In this document: positions 1-8,906 of the stretch, in pieces
Numbering within the stretch: position 1 is the first letter of the stretch
How the letters are laid out: each line of letters starts with the position of its first letter
From: JBGPLJ01 sp035644395
GTDB lineage: Bacteria > Pseudomonadota > Gammaproteobacteria > Steroidobacterales > Steroidobacteraceae
Direction of reading: 5' to 3'
Length of the DNA: 64,000 bases
Assembly: GCA_035644395.1 (NCBI GenBank)
Contig: DASQOR010000008.1
Span: 1-64,000, forward strand
The notes under the pieces: model-generated
Database searches by the model: none
The model's input: the letters and a program-made list of their open reading frames with translations, nothing else
Told to the model about the DNA's origin: nothing
Position numbers and translations under genes: made by a program

Positions 1-1
1 C

Positions 2-1870
2 GCGACGACGCCGCTCAACGCCTGGACGTACGTGACGGTGACGTACGACGGCACGTCGCTGCGTCACTACCTCAATGGCGTGCTCGATCGCACGACCGCG
101 GTCACCTGTGCGGTGGCGAACACGAGTTCCCAGCCGATTCGTCTCGGTGCGAACGGCGGCAACGGCGAGGTGATGAATGGGTTGATCGATGACGTGCGTG
201 TATACAACCGGGTCCTGACGGCTGCCGAGGTCCAGGCGGACATGGGTACGGCATTGGGCGGCTCTTCCTCGGGGCCCGACACGACCGCGCCGACGGTGTC
301 GATCAGCGCACCGGCGAACGGTGCGACGGTGAGCGGCACGGTGACGGTGACGGCGGGCGCGGCGGACAACGTGGGCGTGGCCGGCGTGCAGTTCCGGATC
401 GATGGGGCGAATTTCGGCGCCGAGGATACGAGCGCGCCGTACTCGATCGCGTGGTCCACGGCGGGCGCGGTGCCGAACGGCGCGCACGTGCTGGCCGCTG
501 TGGCGAGCGATGCGGCGGGCAATGTCGCCACCTCGAGCGCGGTAACGGTGACGGTCGCCAATGCCGCGCCGACGCTGGGAGTGGCGCTGGGTGCGGCGCC
601 GGCCGCTGGCAATGCGCCGCTCGCGGGCGTTGACCTGACGGCGAGCGTGAGCGGCACGGCGACGGGTCTGATCACCTATACCTTCTATTGCAATCGATCC
701 GACACGGGCACGAGCGTGTCGCAGCCGTGGGATCTGCAGCTGGTCGACACGACGCAGACGGCGCCGAGCGCCGCGGACGTGTGCAATTACGACCAACCGG
801 GCCTGTACACCGCCAAGGTGATCGCCCAGCGCGATATCCTGGCCGCGGAGGCGCGCACGGCCGTCAGCGTCAGTGCGCCGTCCGCGCCCGTGCAGGTCTT
901 GCTCGACGCGAGCCCCCCGAGCGTTACGAGCGGTGGGATGTCGAGCCTGACCTGGTCGTCGGTCAATGCGAGCGATTGCGTCGCGGGCGGCGCCTGGGCG
1001 GGGCAGCGACCCACTGCGGGATCCGCTGCCACCGGACCGCTGTTCGCTGCCAGCTCGATCTTCACAATTGCCTGCACCGGGCTCAACGGAACCGCCATTG
1101 CGACCGCGACGGTGACCGTGGACGGGGTGACCGCGGACACCGGGCTGGACTTTCCGGGCAGCGCGGCGACGGAAGCCACCGTGCGCTTGCGCTTCCGCAA
1201 TCCCCTGGCGATCTACCCGGCAACCTATATCTGGCGGGTCTTCCCGCGACTGCAGGATGGGTACTACACAACCTTCTTCTGGGGCAACGACGACGACGTT
1301 GGAAATATCGATACGTTTGAATGGGACCACGGCGACTCGAACACCTATTACGGAGCCCATCCGTATCCGATCTATCCCAATTTCCTCAACCACAAGTGGG
1401 AGATTGCGACCGATCGCGGCGGCGACTACGTCAGCTCCCAGAGCGTGACGTACGGGCGCTGGTACACGCAGGCGCTCGTCGCCTGGTCGGACGGCGACGG
1501 CAAGCACACGCTCTTTTATTGGGACCTGCCCGACGCGACGAAGGTCATCGAGCACGTCGCGCCGGCGAGCTACGGCAACGTCAATCCGCCGGCGCCGGCA
1601 CTGACCTTTGGCGACGCGCCCTGGAATCCCTCGAACGAGGTCATGGATGGCGTCCTGCGCGGTATCCAGATCTATTCGGTCAATCTGTCGTTGAGCGACG
1701 TGCTCGCGGAAATCGGCCAGCCGCTGTCGACAGGGCCGGGTGCGTCGAATATCTGGTATCTGAACCTCAATCCGACACCGAGCGACATCGCCGACAAATC
1801 CGGAGCCGGGCACGATCCACAATGGATTGGCGGCGAGCGCCCGCTGCTTTGGAGCGGGCAGCAGCCCTAG
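2..1870 (+). CDS. Secreted LamG/Ig-like multidomain protein, 5' end outside window
   Basis: The frame is open to the left edge and codes for a LamG-like strand pattern before the first ATG (position 32), so the gene starts upstream of the window. In order it shows the end of a concanavalin A/LamG domain (to about nt 240, with the typical IDDVRVYNRVL ending), an Ig-like domain (nt 285-545, starting APTVSISAPANGATV), a PKD-like segment with paired Cys (nt 560-870), a second small Cys-containing beta domain (nt 880-1125) and a roughly 240-residue C-terminal segment rich in aromatic residues, which may be another jelly-roll lectin. No catalytic motif is visible. It lies 70 bp before a polysaccharide pyruvyl transferase, so glycan binding at the cell surface is a reasonable inference. 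The substrate is unknown. Confidence 0.8.
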   Translation, partial: ATTPLNAWTYVTVTYDGTSLRHYLNGVLDRTTAVTCAVANTSSQPIRLGANGGNGEVMNGLIDDVRVYNRVLTAAEVQADMGTALGGSSSGPDTTAPTVSISAPANGATVSGTVTVTAGAADNVGVAGVQFRIDGANFGAEDTSAPYSIAWSTAGAVPNGAHVLAAVASDAAGNVATSSAVTVTVANAAPTLGVALGAAPAAGNAPLAGVDLTASVSGTATGLITYTFYCNRSDTGTSVSQPWDLQLVDTTQTAPSAADVCNYDQPGLYTAKVIAQRDILAAEARTAVSVSAPSAPVQVLLDASPPSVTSGGMSSLTWSSVNASDCVAGGAWAGQRPTAGSAATGPLFAASSIFTIACTGLNGTAIATATVTVDGVTADTGLDFPGSAATEATVRLRFRNPLAIYPATYIWRVFPRLQDGYYTTFFWGNDDDVGNIDTFEWDHGDSNTYYGAHPYPIYPNFLNHKWEIATDRGGDYVSSQSVTYGRWYTQALVAWSDGDGKHTLFYWDLPDATKVIEHVAPASYGNVNPPAPALTFGDAPWNPSNEVMDGVLRGIQIYSVNLSLSDVLAEIGQPLSTGPGASNIWYLNLNPTPSDIADKSGAGHDPQWIGGERPLLWSGQQP

Positions 1871-1940
1871 AGCGTGAACTTCATCGGGGTTTGACCGCAC
1901 AGCATCACCGGCACCGCCGCAAGCCCTATACAATCGATGC

Positions 1941-3305
1941 ATGGGCATTTCGGATGAGAAGCCGAACGGGTCACACACCCATTTCAAGGTCGGCGTTTTC
2001 GGCCACTATGGCCGGCAGAATCTGGGCGATGAGTCGCTGACGGCGGCGGTCATCGCGAACGTGCGGCGCATCGCGCCGGACGCCGAGATCATGGGCTTCA
2101 GCCTGGATCCCAACGACACCACGAAGCGCTATGGCGTGCCCGCGGCCGCGATCCGCAGCTCTGTGACGCGCTTGCCGGCGAAGGAACAGACGAAAGGGGC
2201 CACCGCTCTTGCGGCCGAGCAAACGTCCGGGAAAGGCCTGGTCGCGGCCCTGAAGCGCGTCGGCTGGCTGCGACGTACCTACGAAATCCTGCACCACCTG
2301 CCGGCGACCCTTGCCGGTGTCGGGCGCGAGTGCTGGTTCGTCGGCTACATGTGGCAGTCGCTGAGCGACGTCGACCTGCTGGTGATCGCCGGCTCCAATC
2401 AGATGTTCGACTTCGTCGGCGGAGCCTGGGAGTTCCCGTACACGCTCTTCAAGTGGACGGCGATCGCAGCCTTGAGGAACGTGAAGGTCGCCCTGGTGAG
2501 CGTCGGCGCGGGGCCACTGGACGGGAAGCTCGCGCGCTTCTTCGTTCGCGGCTGTCTCGCGCGCGCCCAGTTCGTGTCCGTACGCGACGAGGGCTCACGC
2601 GAACTGGTCGAAGGCCTTGGCTACGAGCGCACGTTGCAGGTGAGTCCCGACCTCGCTTTCAGCCTGCCGACCGGCCGGGGATTCCGGCCGCAGGTTGCCG
2701 GCACCCAGGGCCTGGTCGCAATCAACCCGATGCCCGTATTCGATCCACGCTACTGGCCGGAATCCGATCCGGAGAAATATCGCCGCTACGTGCGGGAGCT
2801 CGCGGCGGTGTGCTCGACACTCGTCCGCGGCGGTCGGCGCGTTGTCCTTTTTGGAACGCATCCCGCCGACGAGTGGGCGGCGGAGGACGTGCTTGCCGAG
2901 ATCGGGCCGGATGTCCTGCCGGCCGGCAGCATCGAACTCATACGCGCGCGCTCACTCGATGAAGTGCTCGATCTCATCGAGCGCAGCGAAGCCGTGGTCG
3001 CGACCCGCTTTCACGGCATCGTTCTCAGCCTCCTGATGGGAACTCCCACGGTCGGCGTCTGCTACTACCGCAAGTCGCGTGAGCTCATGGGGTCGGTGGG
3101 CGTCGGCGAGTATGCCGTCGACTTCGATGACGTCACCGCGACTGGCGTGCTGTCGCAGCTCGACTCGGCGATCCGCCTGCGGCCGCAGATCGTCGAGACC
3201 TTGCGTCGCACGGTGTCCGAAAATCGCAGCCGACTCGAACGGCAGTACCAGGACGTGCTGGGTGTTTCCGGCTTGCCGCGCCCCGCGCCGGTGCTCAGCC
3301 GCTAG
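1941..3305 (+). CDS. Polysaccharide pyruvyl transferase family protein
   Basis: This 454-residue protein belongs to the WcaK/CsaB-type family that transfers pyruvate from phosphoenolpyruvate onto exopolysaccharide sugars. Visible family signatures are the N-terminal GHYGRQNLGDE (about residues 17-27), the middle DLLVIAGSNQMFD segment and the C-terminal ATRFHGIVLSLLMGTP block followed by YYRKSRELM. The start is the ATG at 1941; the residues before the GHYGRQN motif are poorly conserved in the family, so a slightly later start is possible. The last 11 bp overlap the convergent flippase gene. The context (secreted lectin-like protein before it, flippase after it) suggests exopolysaccharide or capsule modification. 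The exact sugar acceptor cannot be read from sequence. Confidence 0.85.
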   Translation: MGISDEKPNGSHTHFKVGVFGHYGRQNLGDESLTAAVIANVRRIAPDAEIMGFSLDPNDTTKRYGVPAAAIRSSVTRLPAKEQTKGATALAAEQTSGKGLVAALKRVGWLRRTYEILHHLPATLAGVGRECWFVGYMWQSLSDVDLLVIAGSNQMFDFVGGAWEFPYTLFKWTAIAALRNVKVALVSVGAGPLDGKLARFFVRGCLARAQFVSVRDEGSRELVEGLGYERTLQVSPDLAFSLPTGRGFRPQVAGTQGLVAINPMPVFDPRYWPESDPEKYRRYVRELAAVCSTLVRGGRRVVLFGTHPADEWAAEDVLAEIGPDVLPAGSIELIRARSLDEVLDLIERSEAVVATRFHGIVLSLLMGTPTVGVCYYRKSRELMGSVGVGEYAVDFDDVTATGVLSQLDSAIRLRPQIVETLRRTVSENRSRLERQYQDVLGVSGLPRPAPVLSR

Positions 3306-4776
3306 CCGCAGGACGCCGTTTCGCGAGCAGACTCTTCGCGCGCTCGATCACCGCTCTCTCCGACCCGGCCGGACTGCCGGCGAGACGCCAGCACAACGCG
3401 ACGCATGCGATGTACACGATCGCTCCGCAGGCGACGCTCAGGAGGAGCGCAATGAGGCCGGGCACGACCGGCGCCAGCAGCGCAGTGACCGCGCGCGTGG
3501 CGTAAAACATGACACAGGCGGCGCTTGCGGGCCGCCAGATCACCGCGAGGAACCGGCTGACGGGCAGGTCGAGCTTGCGCAACAGGACGAAATAGTTGAC
3601 CGGGGCGAATACCGCCGCGGTGACCAGGCAGGCGATCGCCGCCCCGGTGATACCCTTCGAGGCCGTCAACGCTGCCGAGAGCGGCAGCAGCATGATGACG
3701 TACCCGGCCGTGATGCGCGTCGCGAGATCCGCGCGGCCGAGCGCGAGGTAGACGGCGAAACCATTCGATTGCAGCGCCGTGATCGCGCCCTGAATGGCGA
3801 CGATCTCGATGATCGGAATCGCGCCGAGCCAGTTGGGCCCGAGCAGCACCTGGCACGCGATGGGTGCGACGGCCGCGAGTCCGATTCCCGCCGGTATCGC
3901 GAAGAGCGTGACGACGGCGATCACATCGAGGAATCCCTTGCGCAGCCCCTCCGCATCTGCGGCTACCTTCGCGTAGCCGGGAAAGGCCGCGCGGTTGATC
4001 GGCGCGACGAGCTCGGTCGTCGGCAGGTTCGCGATCTCGTAGCCGACGTTATAGAGCCCGAGCGCCGAACGCCCCGCGAGCCGGCCGATGATGAAGTCGG
4101 ATCCGCGCTCCTTGAAGAAAAAGAGGAAGTTGTTGAGCAGCAGCCACTTCGAAAAGCCGATCAATTCGCGCGCCGCCCCGAGCGAGAAGCGCGGCCGGTA
4201 CGGGTGAACGTAGTAGCTCCAGGTGGTCGAGGCGATGCGGCTCGTCAGCATGCCGGCGACCAGCGCCCAGTGATTTCTCAGCGTAAACGCGAGTGGCACG
4301 GTGATCATGAACGCGGCCACCTTCTTCGCGATCTGAAAGCGGAACTCGCGGCCGAACTCGAGCTTGCGCCTGAATTCCACCACCCCGATGTTCTCGAACG
4401 CGGTGGCGATGGAACCGCAGGCGAGAATGAAAATGACCGGTGGCAGCCGCGCTTCGCCGTAGAAGTGCGAGAGCGGAACGGCGGCCCCCAGCATGCAGAT
4501 CGCGAGCAGCGTCCCCACCGCGACGTTCAACGTCCACGCGGTGTCGTAGTGCACGCGCTCGGCGCGCTCGAGCCGGATGAGTGAAATGTCGAAGCCGAAG
4601 GCGCCCATCAGCTCGATGAGCGTGATGAAGGAGGTCGCCATCGCGACCAGGCCGAAATCGCCCGGCACCAGCAGGCGCGCGAGGATCAGCGTGCTGATGA
4701 AGCCGAGCCCGCGCTCGACGAGCTTGAACAGCACCATCAGCGTGGCGCCGCGCGCGATGCTTCCCGAGACGTTCAT
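3295..4776 (-). CDS. Wzx-type lipopolysaccharide/oligosaccharide flippase
   Basis: This 493-residue integral membrane protein has repeated hydrophobic segments along its whole length, starting MNVSGSIARGATLMVLFKLVERGLGF-like, as in the polysaccharide transport (PST/MATE-like) family. Such proteins flip undecaprenyl-linked oligosaccharide units across the inner membrane before polymerisation. Typical features are the early FISTLILARLLVPGDFG segment and a large hydrophobic C-terminal half. It is convergent with the pyruvyl transferase and overlaps it by 11 bp, so the two share no promoter but probably the same glycan pathway. The start at 4776 follows the family's usual N-terminus. The transported glycan is unknown. 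Confidence 0.85.
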   Translation of the reverse strand: MNVSGSIARGATLMVLFKLVERGLGFISTLILARLLVPGDFGLVAMATSFITLIELMGAFGFDISLIRLERAERVHYDTAWTLNVAVGTLLAICMLGAAVPLSHFYGEARLPPVIFILACGSIATAFENIGVVEFRRKLEFGREFRFQIAKKVAAFMITVPLAFTLRNHWALVAGMLTSRIASTTWSYYVHPYRPRFSLGAARELIGFSKWLLLNNFLFFFKERGSDFIIGRLAGRSALGLYNVGYEIANLPTTELVAPINRAAFPGYAKVAADAEGLRKGFLDVIAVVTLFAIPAGIGLAAVAPIACQVLLGPNWLGAIPIIEIVAIQGAITALQSNGFAVYLALGRADLATRITAGYVIMLLPLSAALTASKGITGAAIACLVTAAVFAPVNYFVLLRKLDLPVSRFLAVIWRPASAACVMFYATRAVTALLAPVVPGLIALLLSVACGAIVYIACVALCWRLAGSPAGSERAVIERAKSLLAKRRPAASG

Positions 4777-4974
4777 CGCGCGACGTGCTGCATGGTCAAT
4801 GTGATCCCCCGGTCCTCGAGCGAGGCCGAATCATGCTCGTCGGCCTGAGGAGGGTAAAGGATGCAGGTCGCGCCGCGCCGCTCGGGGGAGCGGATCGATC
4901 GGGGAGGCCGCAAAAACTGTCAAGGAATCCGACACGGATCCGCAGGCCCCGGGAGCCGTCCCCGCGGCATCTAC

Positions 4975-4990
4975 TGTGCGGGGTGTCACA
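4975..4990. promoter_or_regulatory. CRP-like site
   Basis: The sequence TGTGCGGGGTGTCACA matches 9 of 10 bases of the CRP-family consensus TGTGA-N6-TCACA. No good -10 box lies at the usual -41.5 or -61.5 spacing, so its function is uncertain. Confidence 0.35.
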
Positions 4991-5081
4991 TAAGTCAAAG
5001 GACGAACCGTCGACACGGCGCGTACCGCATGCGTGTCGGATTACATCGTCGCGTGACGCGCTTTTTTGGCCGCGAGTACTA

Positions 5082-5110
5082 TTGACGGGTCCGGTCGCGA
5101 AGCGCATATA
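5082..5110 (+). promoter_or_regulatory. Possible sigma-70 promoter of the lysyl oxidase operon
   Basis: TTGACG at 5082-5087 and CATATA at 5105-5110 are separated by 17 bp. It lies about 165 bp before the ATG of the lysyl oxidase gene. This is inferred from sequence only. Confidence 0.4.
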
Positions 5111-5274
5111 TACGCGCGGCCGACAAGACGAAATACAAGAGCGGCCCTGCGCAAGTGGAAGCGGGGTGGACTGGCAAGCCTAAGGTCGTGACAAGGACGA
5201 TTCATGCGCATGAATACATCTGCGGCCAGGGCCGCGTCGCCGCGCAAGACTGACAAAATCAAGGTACTCCGAAC

Positions 5275-7470
5275 ATGATTCGCCGCTTTGGCGCCGCACT
5301 GGTCTGCGGCTTGATCCTGTCCGCGTGGATGGGAAGTTCCGCGGTCGCGCAAGTGCAGTGTCCGAATGCCTGCGACGATTCGAATCCCTGCACCGACGAT
5401 CTGTGCGACCCCGACCTCGGCTGCGTGCATGCCAACAACAGCATGCAATGTTCCGACGGCAATTCCTGCACGACCAACGATGTTTGCAATGCCGGCACCT
5501 GCGTCGGCGGCGACCGCTCGAGCACCTGCACGGCCTGTAACGCGGTTGCGAACCTGCCGGCGCAAGGCGGAACGTTCGTCGGCACCACGACCGGCAACAG
5601 CACGATTGCCGGCACCTGCGCCTCGAGCGATCAGGCGCCGGAGAGGGTGTACCGCTGGGTTCCGACGAGTTCAGGCGTCGCGACGATCAGCACCTGTGGA
5701 CTCAACACGCGCTTCGACACCGTCGTCTACGTGCGTACCGGCAGCTGCACGGGCACACAGCTGACCTGCAACGACGACACCACCGGCTGCTTGACGACGA
5801 CGTCGGATCACCACGGTTCGAAGGTCACGCCAACGGTGGTCGCAGGCCAGGCCTACTACATCGTCGTCGACGGCTACAGCCGATCGAGTGGCGCGTTTTC
5901 GCTGTCCGTGCAGCCGCCGTCGACTTGCGGGAACGGCGTGCGCGAAGGCACCGAGCAGTGTGACAGTGCGGATCTCGGCCAGTGTGTCGCGGGTCCGTGC
6001 AGTGCCCAATGCACCTGCGCGGTCCCGCCGGCGGGCCTGCCCGACATGTCGCCGATCATCACCGACTGGTCGATCCAGAGAAACGCGACGGTCGCCGCGG
6101 GCGACGTCTCCGAGGGCTGCGCGGAAAGCACGACCGGGGTAGACCTGCTCCGCTTCGGCGTGCAGGCGAACAACCTCGGCACGGCGGACCTCGTGCTCGG
6201 CGATCCGCAGTGCCCGAACTGCATCACGCATCCGCTGGAGATCTGCGGCAACCAGAATTTCATCTGCAGTCCCGCCCAGGGCCACAATCATGCGCACTAC
6301 AACAACTACGCCCGTTATGAGCTGCTGGACGCCACCGGCCAGGCGGTCGTCGTCGGGCACAAGCAAGGCTTCTGCCTTGCCGACAGCAATTGCGCGCACC
6401 CGCAGTACAGCTGTTCGTTCCAGGGCATCTCGGCGGGCTGCTCGGACGTCTACGGCTCGAGCCTCGGCTGCCAGTATCTCGACATCACGGGCCTGCCGGC
6501 CGCGAACTACGTCCTGCGCGTGACCGTCGATCCGTTCAACCGCTTCGTCGAACTCGACGAGACGAACAACGCGGTGACCGTCCCCGTGACGATTCCAGGC
6601 TCGACCCCGCCGCCGCCGACGGGCGATGCCTGCGCGACTCCGACGACGATTCCCGCCGCGGGCGGCTCCTTTACCGGAACCACCGCCGGGTCGAGCACGC
6701 AGAGCAGCAGTTGCGCGACGACGACCAATTCTCCCGAAAAGGTATTCGCGTGGACACCGGCCGTATCCGGCACCGCGACGATCCAGACTTGCGGCGCGGC
6801 GGCCACGGCCTTTGACACCGTCCTCTACATGCGAAGCGGGACCTGCACCGGCAGCCAGGTCGCCTGCAACGACGACACGTCGGGCTGCGCCACGGGAACC
6901 TCCGATCACCACGGGTCGCGCATCACGCCGGCTGTGACCGCGGGCCAGACCTATTACATCCTGGTCGACGGCTACGATGGTGCGAACGGCAATTTCAACC
7001 TGTCGGTGACGCCGCCGTCCGGCACGACGCCGCCGCCACCGCCGCCGCCGCCACCGCCGCCGCCCGGGGGCGCGTGCGCTGCTCCGACTGTTATTGCCGG
7101 TGCCGGCGGAGTCTTCACCGGTACGACGAGTGGCACGAGTTCCCTCAGCGGGACCTGCGCGAGTTCGAATACCTCGCCGGAGAAGGTGTTTCAGTGGACG
7201 CCGACGCGCTCGGGCACGGCGTCGATATCGACTTGCGGAGCGACGGCGACGTCCTATGACACGGTCGTGTATCTGCGCAGCGGCGCTTGCAGCACCGGAA
7301 CCCAGGTTGCGTGCAATGACGACACGGCTGGCTGTGCAACGGGAACGTCGGATCACCATGGATCGCGGATCGCGCCGACGGTGACCGCGGGCCAGACGTA
7401 CTACATCGTCGTGGACGGCTACGGCGGGGCGAACGGCAACTTCACGCTGACCGTGACGGGCCCGCCGTGA
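5275..7470 (+). CDS. Secreted lysyl oxidase with Cys-rich and repeat modules
   Basis: This 731-residue protein has a signal peptide (residues 1-26, ending SSAVAQ), a Cys-rich segment (about 30-82), a first beta repeat (about 83-212), a lysyl oxidase domain (about 256-443), a second repeat (about 451-582), a Pro-rich linker (about 584-597) and a third repeat (about 599-731). The oxidase domain keeps the copper triad H337-N-H339-A-H341. It also keeps both residues that form lysine tyrosylquinone in animal enzymes: K363 (in GHKQGFCL) and Y393 (in GCSDVYG), with the same 30-35 residue spacing and Cys pattern. The predicted reaction is oxidative deamination of lysine or other amines outside the cell. 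Each repeat resembles a pre-peptidase C-terminal-like beta sandwich and ends in a shared CNDD...DHHGS...GQxYYI.VDGY pattern. Repeats 2 and 3 are also close at DNA level, pointing to recent duplication. The substrate is unknown. Confidence 0.85.
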   Translation: MIRRFGAALVCGLILSAWMGSSAVAQVQCPNACDDSNPCTDDLCDPDLGCVHANNSMQCSDGNSCTTNDVCNAGTCVGGDRSSTCTACNAVANLPAQGGTFVGTTTGNSTIAGTCASSDQAPERVYRWVPTSSGVATISTCGLNTRFDTVVYVRTGSCTGTQLTCNDDTTGCLTTTSDHHGSKVTPTVVAGQAYYIVVDGYSRSSGAFSLSVQPPSTCGNGVREGTEQCDSADLGQCVAGPCSAQCTCAVPPAGLPDMSPIITDWSIQRNATVAAGDVSEGCAESTTGVDLLRFGVQANNLGTADLVLGDPQCPNCITHPLEICGNQNFICSPAQGHNHAHYNNYARYELLDATGQAVVVGHKQGFCLADSNCAHPQYSCSFQGISAGCSDVYGSSLGCQYLDITGLPAANYVLRVTVDPFNRFVELDETNNAVTVPVTIPGSTPPPPTGDACATPTTIPAAGGSFTGTTAGSSTQSSSCATTTNSPEKVFAWTPAVSGTATIQTCGAAATAFDTVLYMRSGTCTGSQVACNDDTSGCATGTSDHHGSRITPAVTAGQTYYILVDGYDGANGNFNLSVTPPSGTTPPPPPPPPPPPPGGACAAPTVIAGAGGVFTGTTSGTSSLSGTCASSNTSPEKVFQWTPTRSGTASISTCGATATSYDTVVYLRSGACSTGTQVACNDDTAGCATGTSDHHGSRIAPTVTAGQTYYIVVDGYGGANGNFTLTVTGPP

Positions 7471-7541
7471 AGCGCGACTCATCGGCGTCTTCGAGGATGG
7501 GCAGTGAAAACCAGGCAGGTTGCGGGAAAAAGGTGGCCGCG

Positions 7542-8033
7542 ATGAAGATGACAGTGACGACGGCTGTGACGATTCTCGCGGCGCTTGCGCTGGGCAGCGC
7601 GCGGGCCGGCTTGCTCGATGGCGGGCCGGGCGCGATCGACGGCGTGCCAAGCCAGGTCGTGTACCGCATCGCCCCGGTGTACGTCGAACCGGGCCTTGCC
7701 GACACGCTGGTCTCGTGCACGAATCACGACATCGCTGCAGCGCACGTCGCCCTTGAGTGGTTCGACGACAACGACCGGCCGGCGGGCCGGCTGGTTTCGG
7801 CGAACGTGGCGGCGGAGGCGACGGTGACCTTCGCATCCTCGCAGATCTCGGGTCGGGCAAATGTCGTGGTCGTGTCGACGGAAGGGCGCATCGGCCATGG
7901 CAAGGCGCGCATCAGCGCCACCACGACGCGCCTCGCGTGCACCGCCTTCCACCACGTTTCGATGCCGGACGGCGGCATCAAGGAAGACGCCGTCAGCCTG
8001 GTCAAATACGTCGCACACAACACGAACTACTGA
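7542..8033 (+). CDS. Small secreted/periplasmic protein of unknown function
   Basis: I do not recognise the family. I chose the ATG at 7542, preceded by an AGGTGG ribosome site; the longer GTG at 7467 would overlap the previous stop and put charged residues ahead of the signal peptide. From 7542 the protein has 163 residues, with a clear signal peptide (MKMTVTTAVTILAALALGSA) and a mature part of about 140 residues rich in beta-strand-forming stretches, with two Cys. The gene sits 71 bp after the lysyl oxidase and 13 bp before the DsbA-like gene, so the three are probably one transcript. A role alongside the oxidase is inference. Confidence 0.65.
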   Translation: MKMTVTTAVTILAALALGSARAGLLDGGPGAIDGVPSQVVYRIAPVYVEPGLADTLVSCTNHDIAAAHVALEWFDDNDRPAGRLVSANVAAEATVTFASSQISGRANVVVVSTEGRIGHGKARISATTTRLACTAFHHVSMPDGGIKEDAVSLVKYVAHNTNY

Positions 8034-8046
8034 TCGGGAATCATCC

Positions 8047-8862
8047 ATGAGAGTGAACCAATGCCTGCCGGTCGCGGCGTGGACCGCTGCAATGCTGCTG
8101 TCCGGCTTCACTGGCGTCGCTGTCGCGCATGACGAGGACAACGACACGCAGTACATCAAGAAGGAGCTCGAGACACTCAGGAACGGGCAGGCCGCGATTC
8201 AGAAGCAGCTCGATGAGCTGAAAGCCCTCATTGCCGCGAAACAGCTCGCCAACACCAGCGCGCCGGCCGCGGTCGAAGAGCAGAACATCTCCGTCGCGAT
8301 CAAGGGCGCGCCTTTCATCGGCAGGAACGATGCCAATCTCGTGCTGGTCGAGTTCTTCGATTACGACTGTCCCTTCTGTGCCCGGCACGTGAAGCAGACG
8401 ATGCCGCAGATCAAGCAGGACTACGTCGACACCGGCAAGCTCAAGTACGTCGTGCGGGACTATCCCATCGATTCACTGCATCCGGATTCCTTCAGGAAGC
8501 ACGAGGCGGCGCTTTGTGCCGGGGATCAGGGCAAATACTGGGAAATGCGGGCGAGCCTGTTCGGCAAGCCCGTCGACGCGGCGGACAAGGACTTCTCGCA
8601 GCTCGCGAAGTCGCTGAACCTCAACGCCGCGCAACTGAGTCAGTGCGTTGCGAACGAGAAGCACGCGCCGGACATTCGTACCGACGTCGCCGACGGCGGC
8701 CGCGCGGGCGTGACGGGTTCCCCGACTTTTTTCCTCGGAACGGTGGATCCGAAGACTGCCGAACTGCGCGTGTTGCGCGTGATTCGAGGAGCGCGCCCCT
8801 ACCAGGACTTCAAGGAAGCCATCGATGCGGCACTGGTGGCATCGGTGAACGGCAAGTCCTGA
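8047..8862 (+). CDS. DsbA-family thioredoxin-fold protein, periplasmic
   Basis: This 271-residue protein has a signal peptide (about 1-27), a predicted coiled-coil stretch (about 35-75, heptads such as IKKELETLRNGQ) and a DsbA/Com1-like thioredoxin domain from about residue 85. The active site is C108-P-F-C111 within FDYDCPFCARH, and a later TGSPTFF supplies the cis-proline. Such proteins form or rearrange disulfides in the periplasm. The CPFC dipeptide and N-terminal coiled coil resemble the DsbA-like and ScsC-type oligomeric proteins rather than classical DsbA, so isomerase activity is possible. The ATG at 8047 was chosen because the longer upstream extension lacks a signal sequence. Its position after a Cys-rich secreted protein suggests it helps fold that protein, which is inference. 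Confidence 0.85.
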   Translation: MRVNQCLPVAAWTAAMLLSGFTGVAVAHDEDNDTQYIKKELETLRNGQAAIQKQLDELKALIAAKQLANTSAPAAVEEQNISVAIKGAPFIGRNDANLVLVEFFDYDCPFCARHVKQTMPQIKQDYVDTGKLKYVVRDYPIDSLHPDSFRKHEAALCAGDQGKYWEMRASLFGKPVDAADKDFSQLAKSLNLNAAQLSQCVANEKHAPDIRTDVADGGRAGVTGSPTFFLGTVDPKTAELRVLRVIRGARPYQDFKEAIDAALVASVNGKS

Positions 8863-8906
8863 GGCGTCGCGAAGGTCCGCAGGCGCCCAGGGCGCCGAGG
8901 CGACTT

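Larger units (their letters stand above)
4777..5274. other. Divergent intergenic region without a convincing gene
   Basis: This 498-bp space separates the flippase (minus) and the lysyl oxidase gene (plus). Short frames exist on both strands but their composition is Arg/Pro/Ser-rich with no recognisable domain, so I call none. It holds a CRP-like half-site pair (4975-4990) and a possible sigma-70 promoter (5082-5110). The leader after that promoter is about 160 nt and could carry structure, but I do not recognise a riboswitch. Confidence 0.5.

Noticed and set aside
3079..4584. Plus-strand frame overlapping the flippase gene
   Set aside because: Arg/Asp/Glu-rich shadow; the minus strand encodes a clear membrane transporter.
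5671..7860. 729-codon antisense frame over the lysyl oxidase gene
   Set aside because: Composition is low-complexity Arg/Ala/Gly; the plus strand carries a recognisable enzyme.
8882..8896. GGCGCC-CAG-GGCGCC hairpin between two convergent genes
   Set aside because: Each arm is a palindrome on its own and there is no T-run, so terminator function is not convincing.
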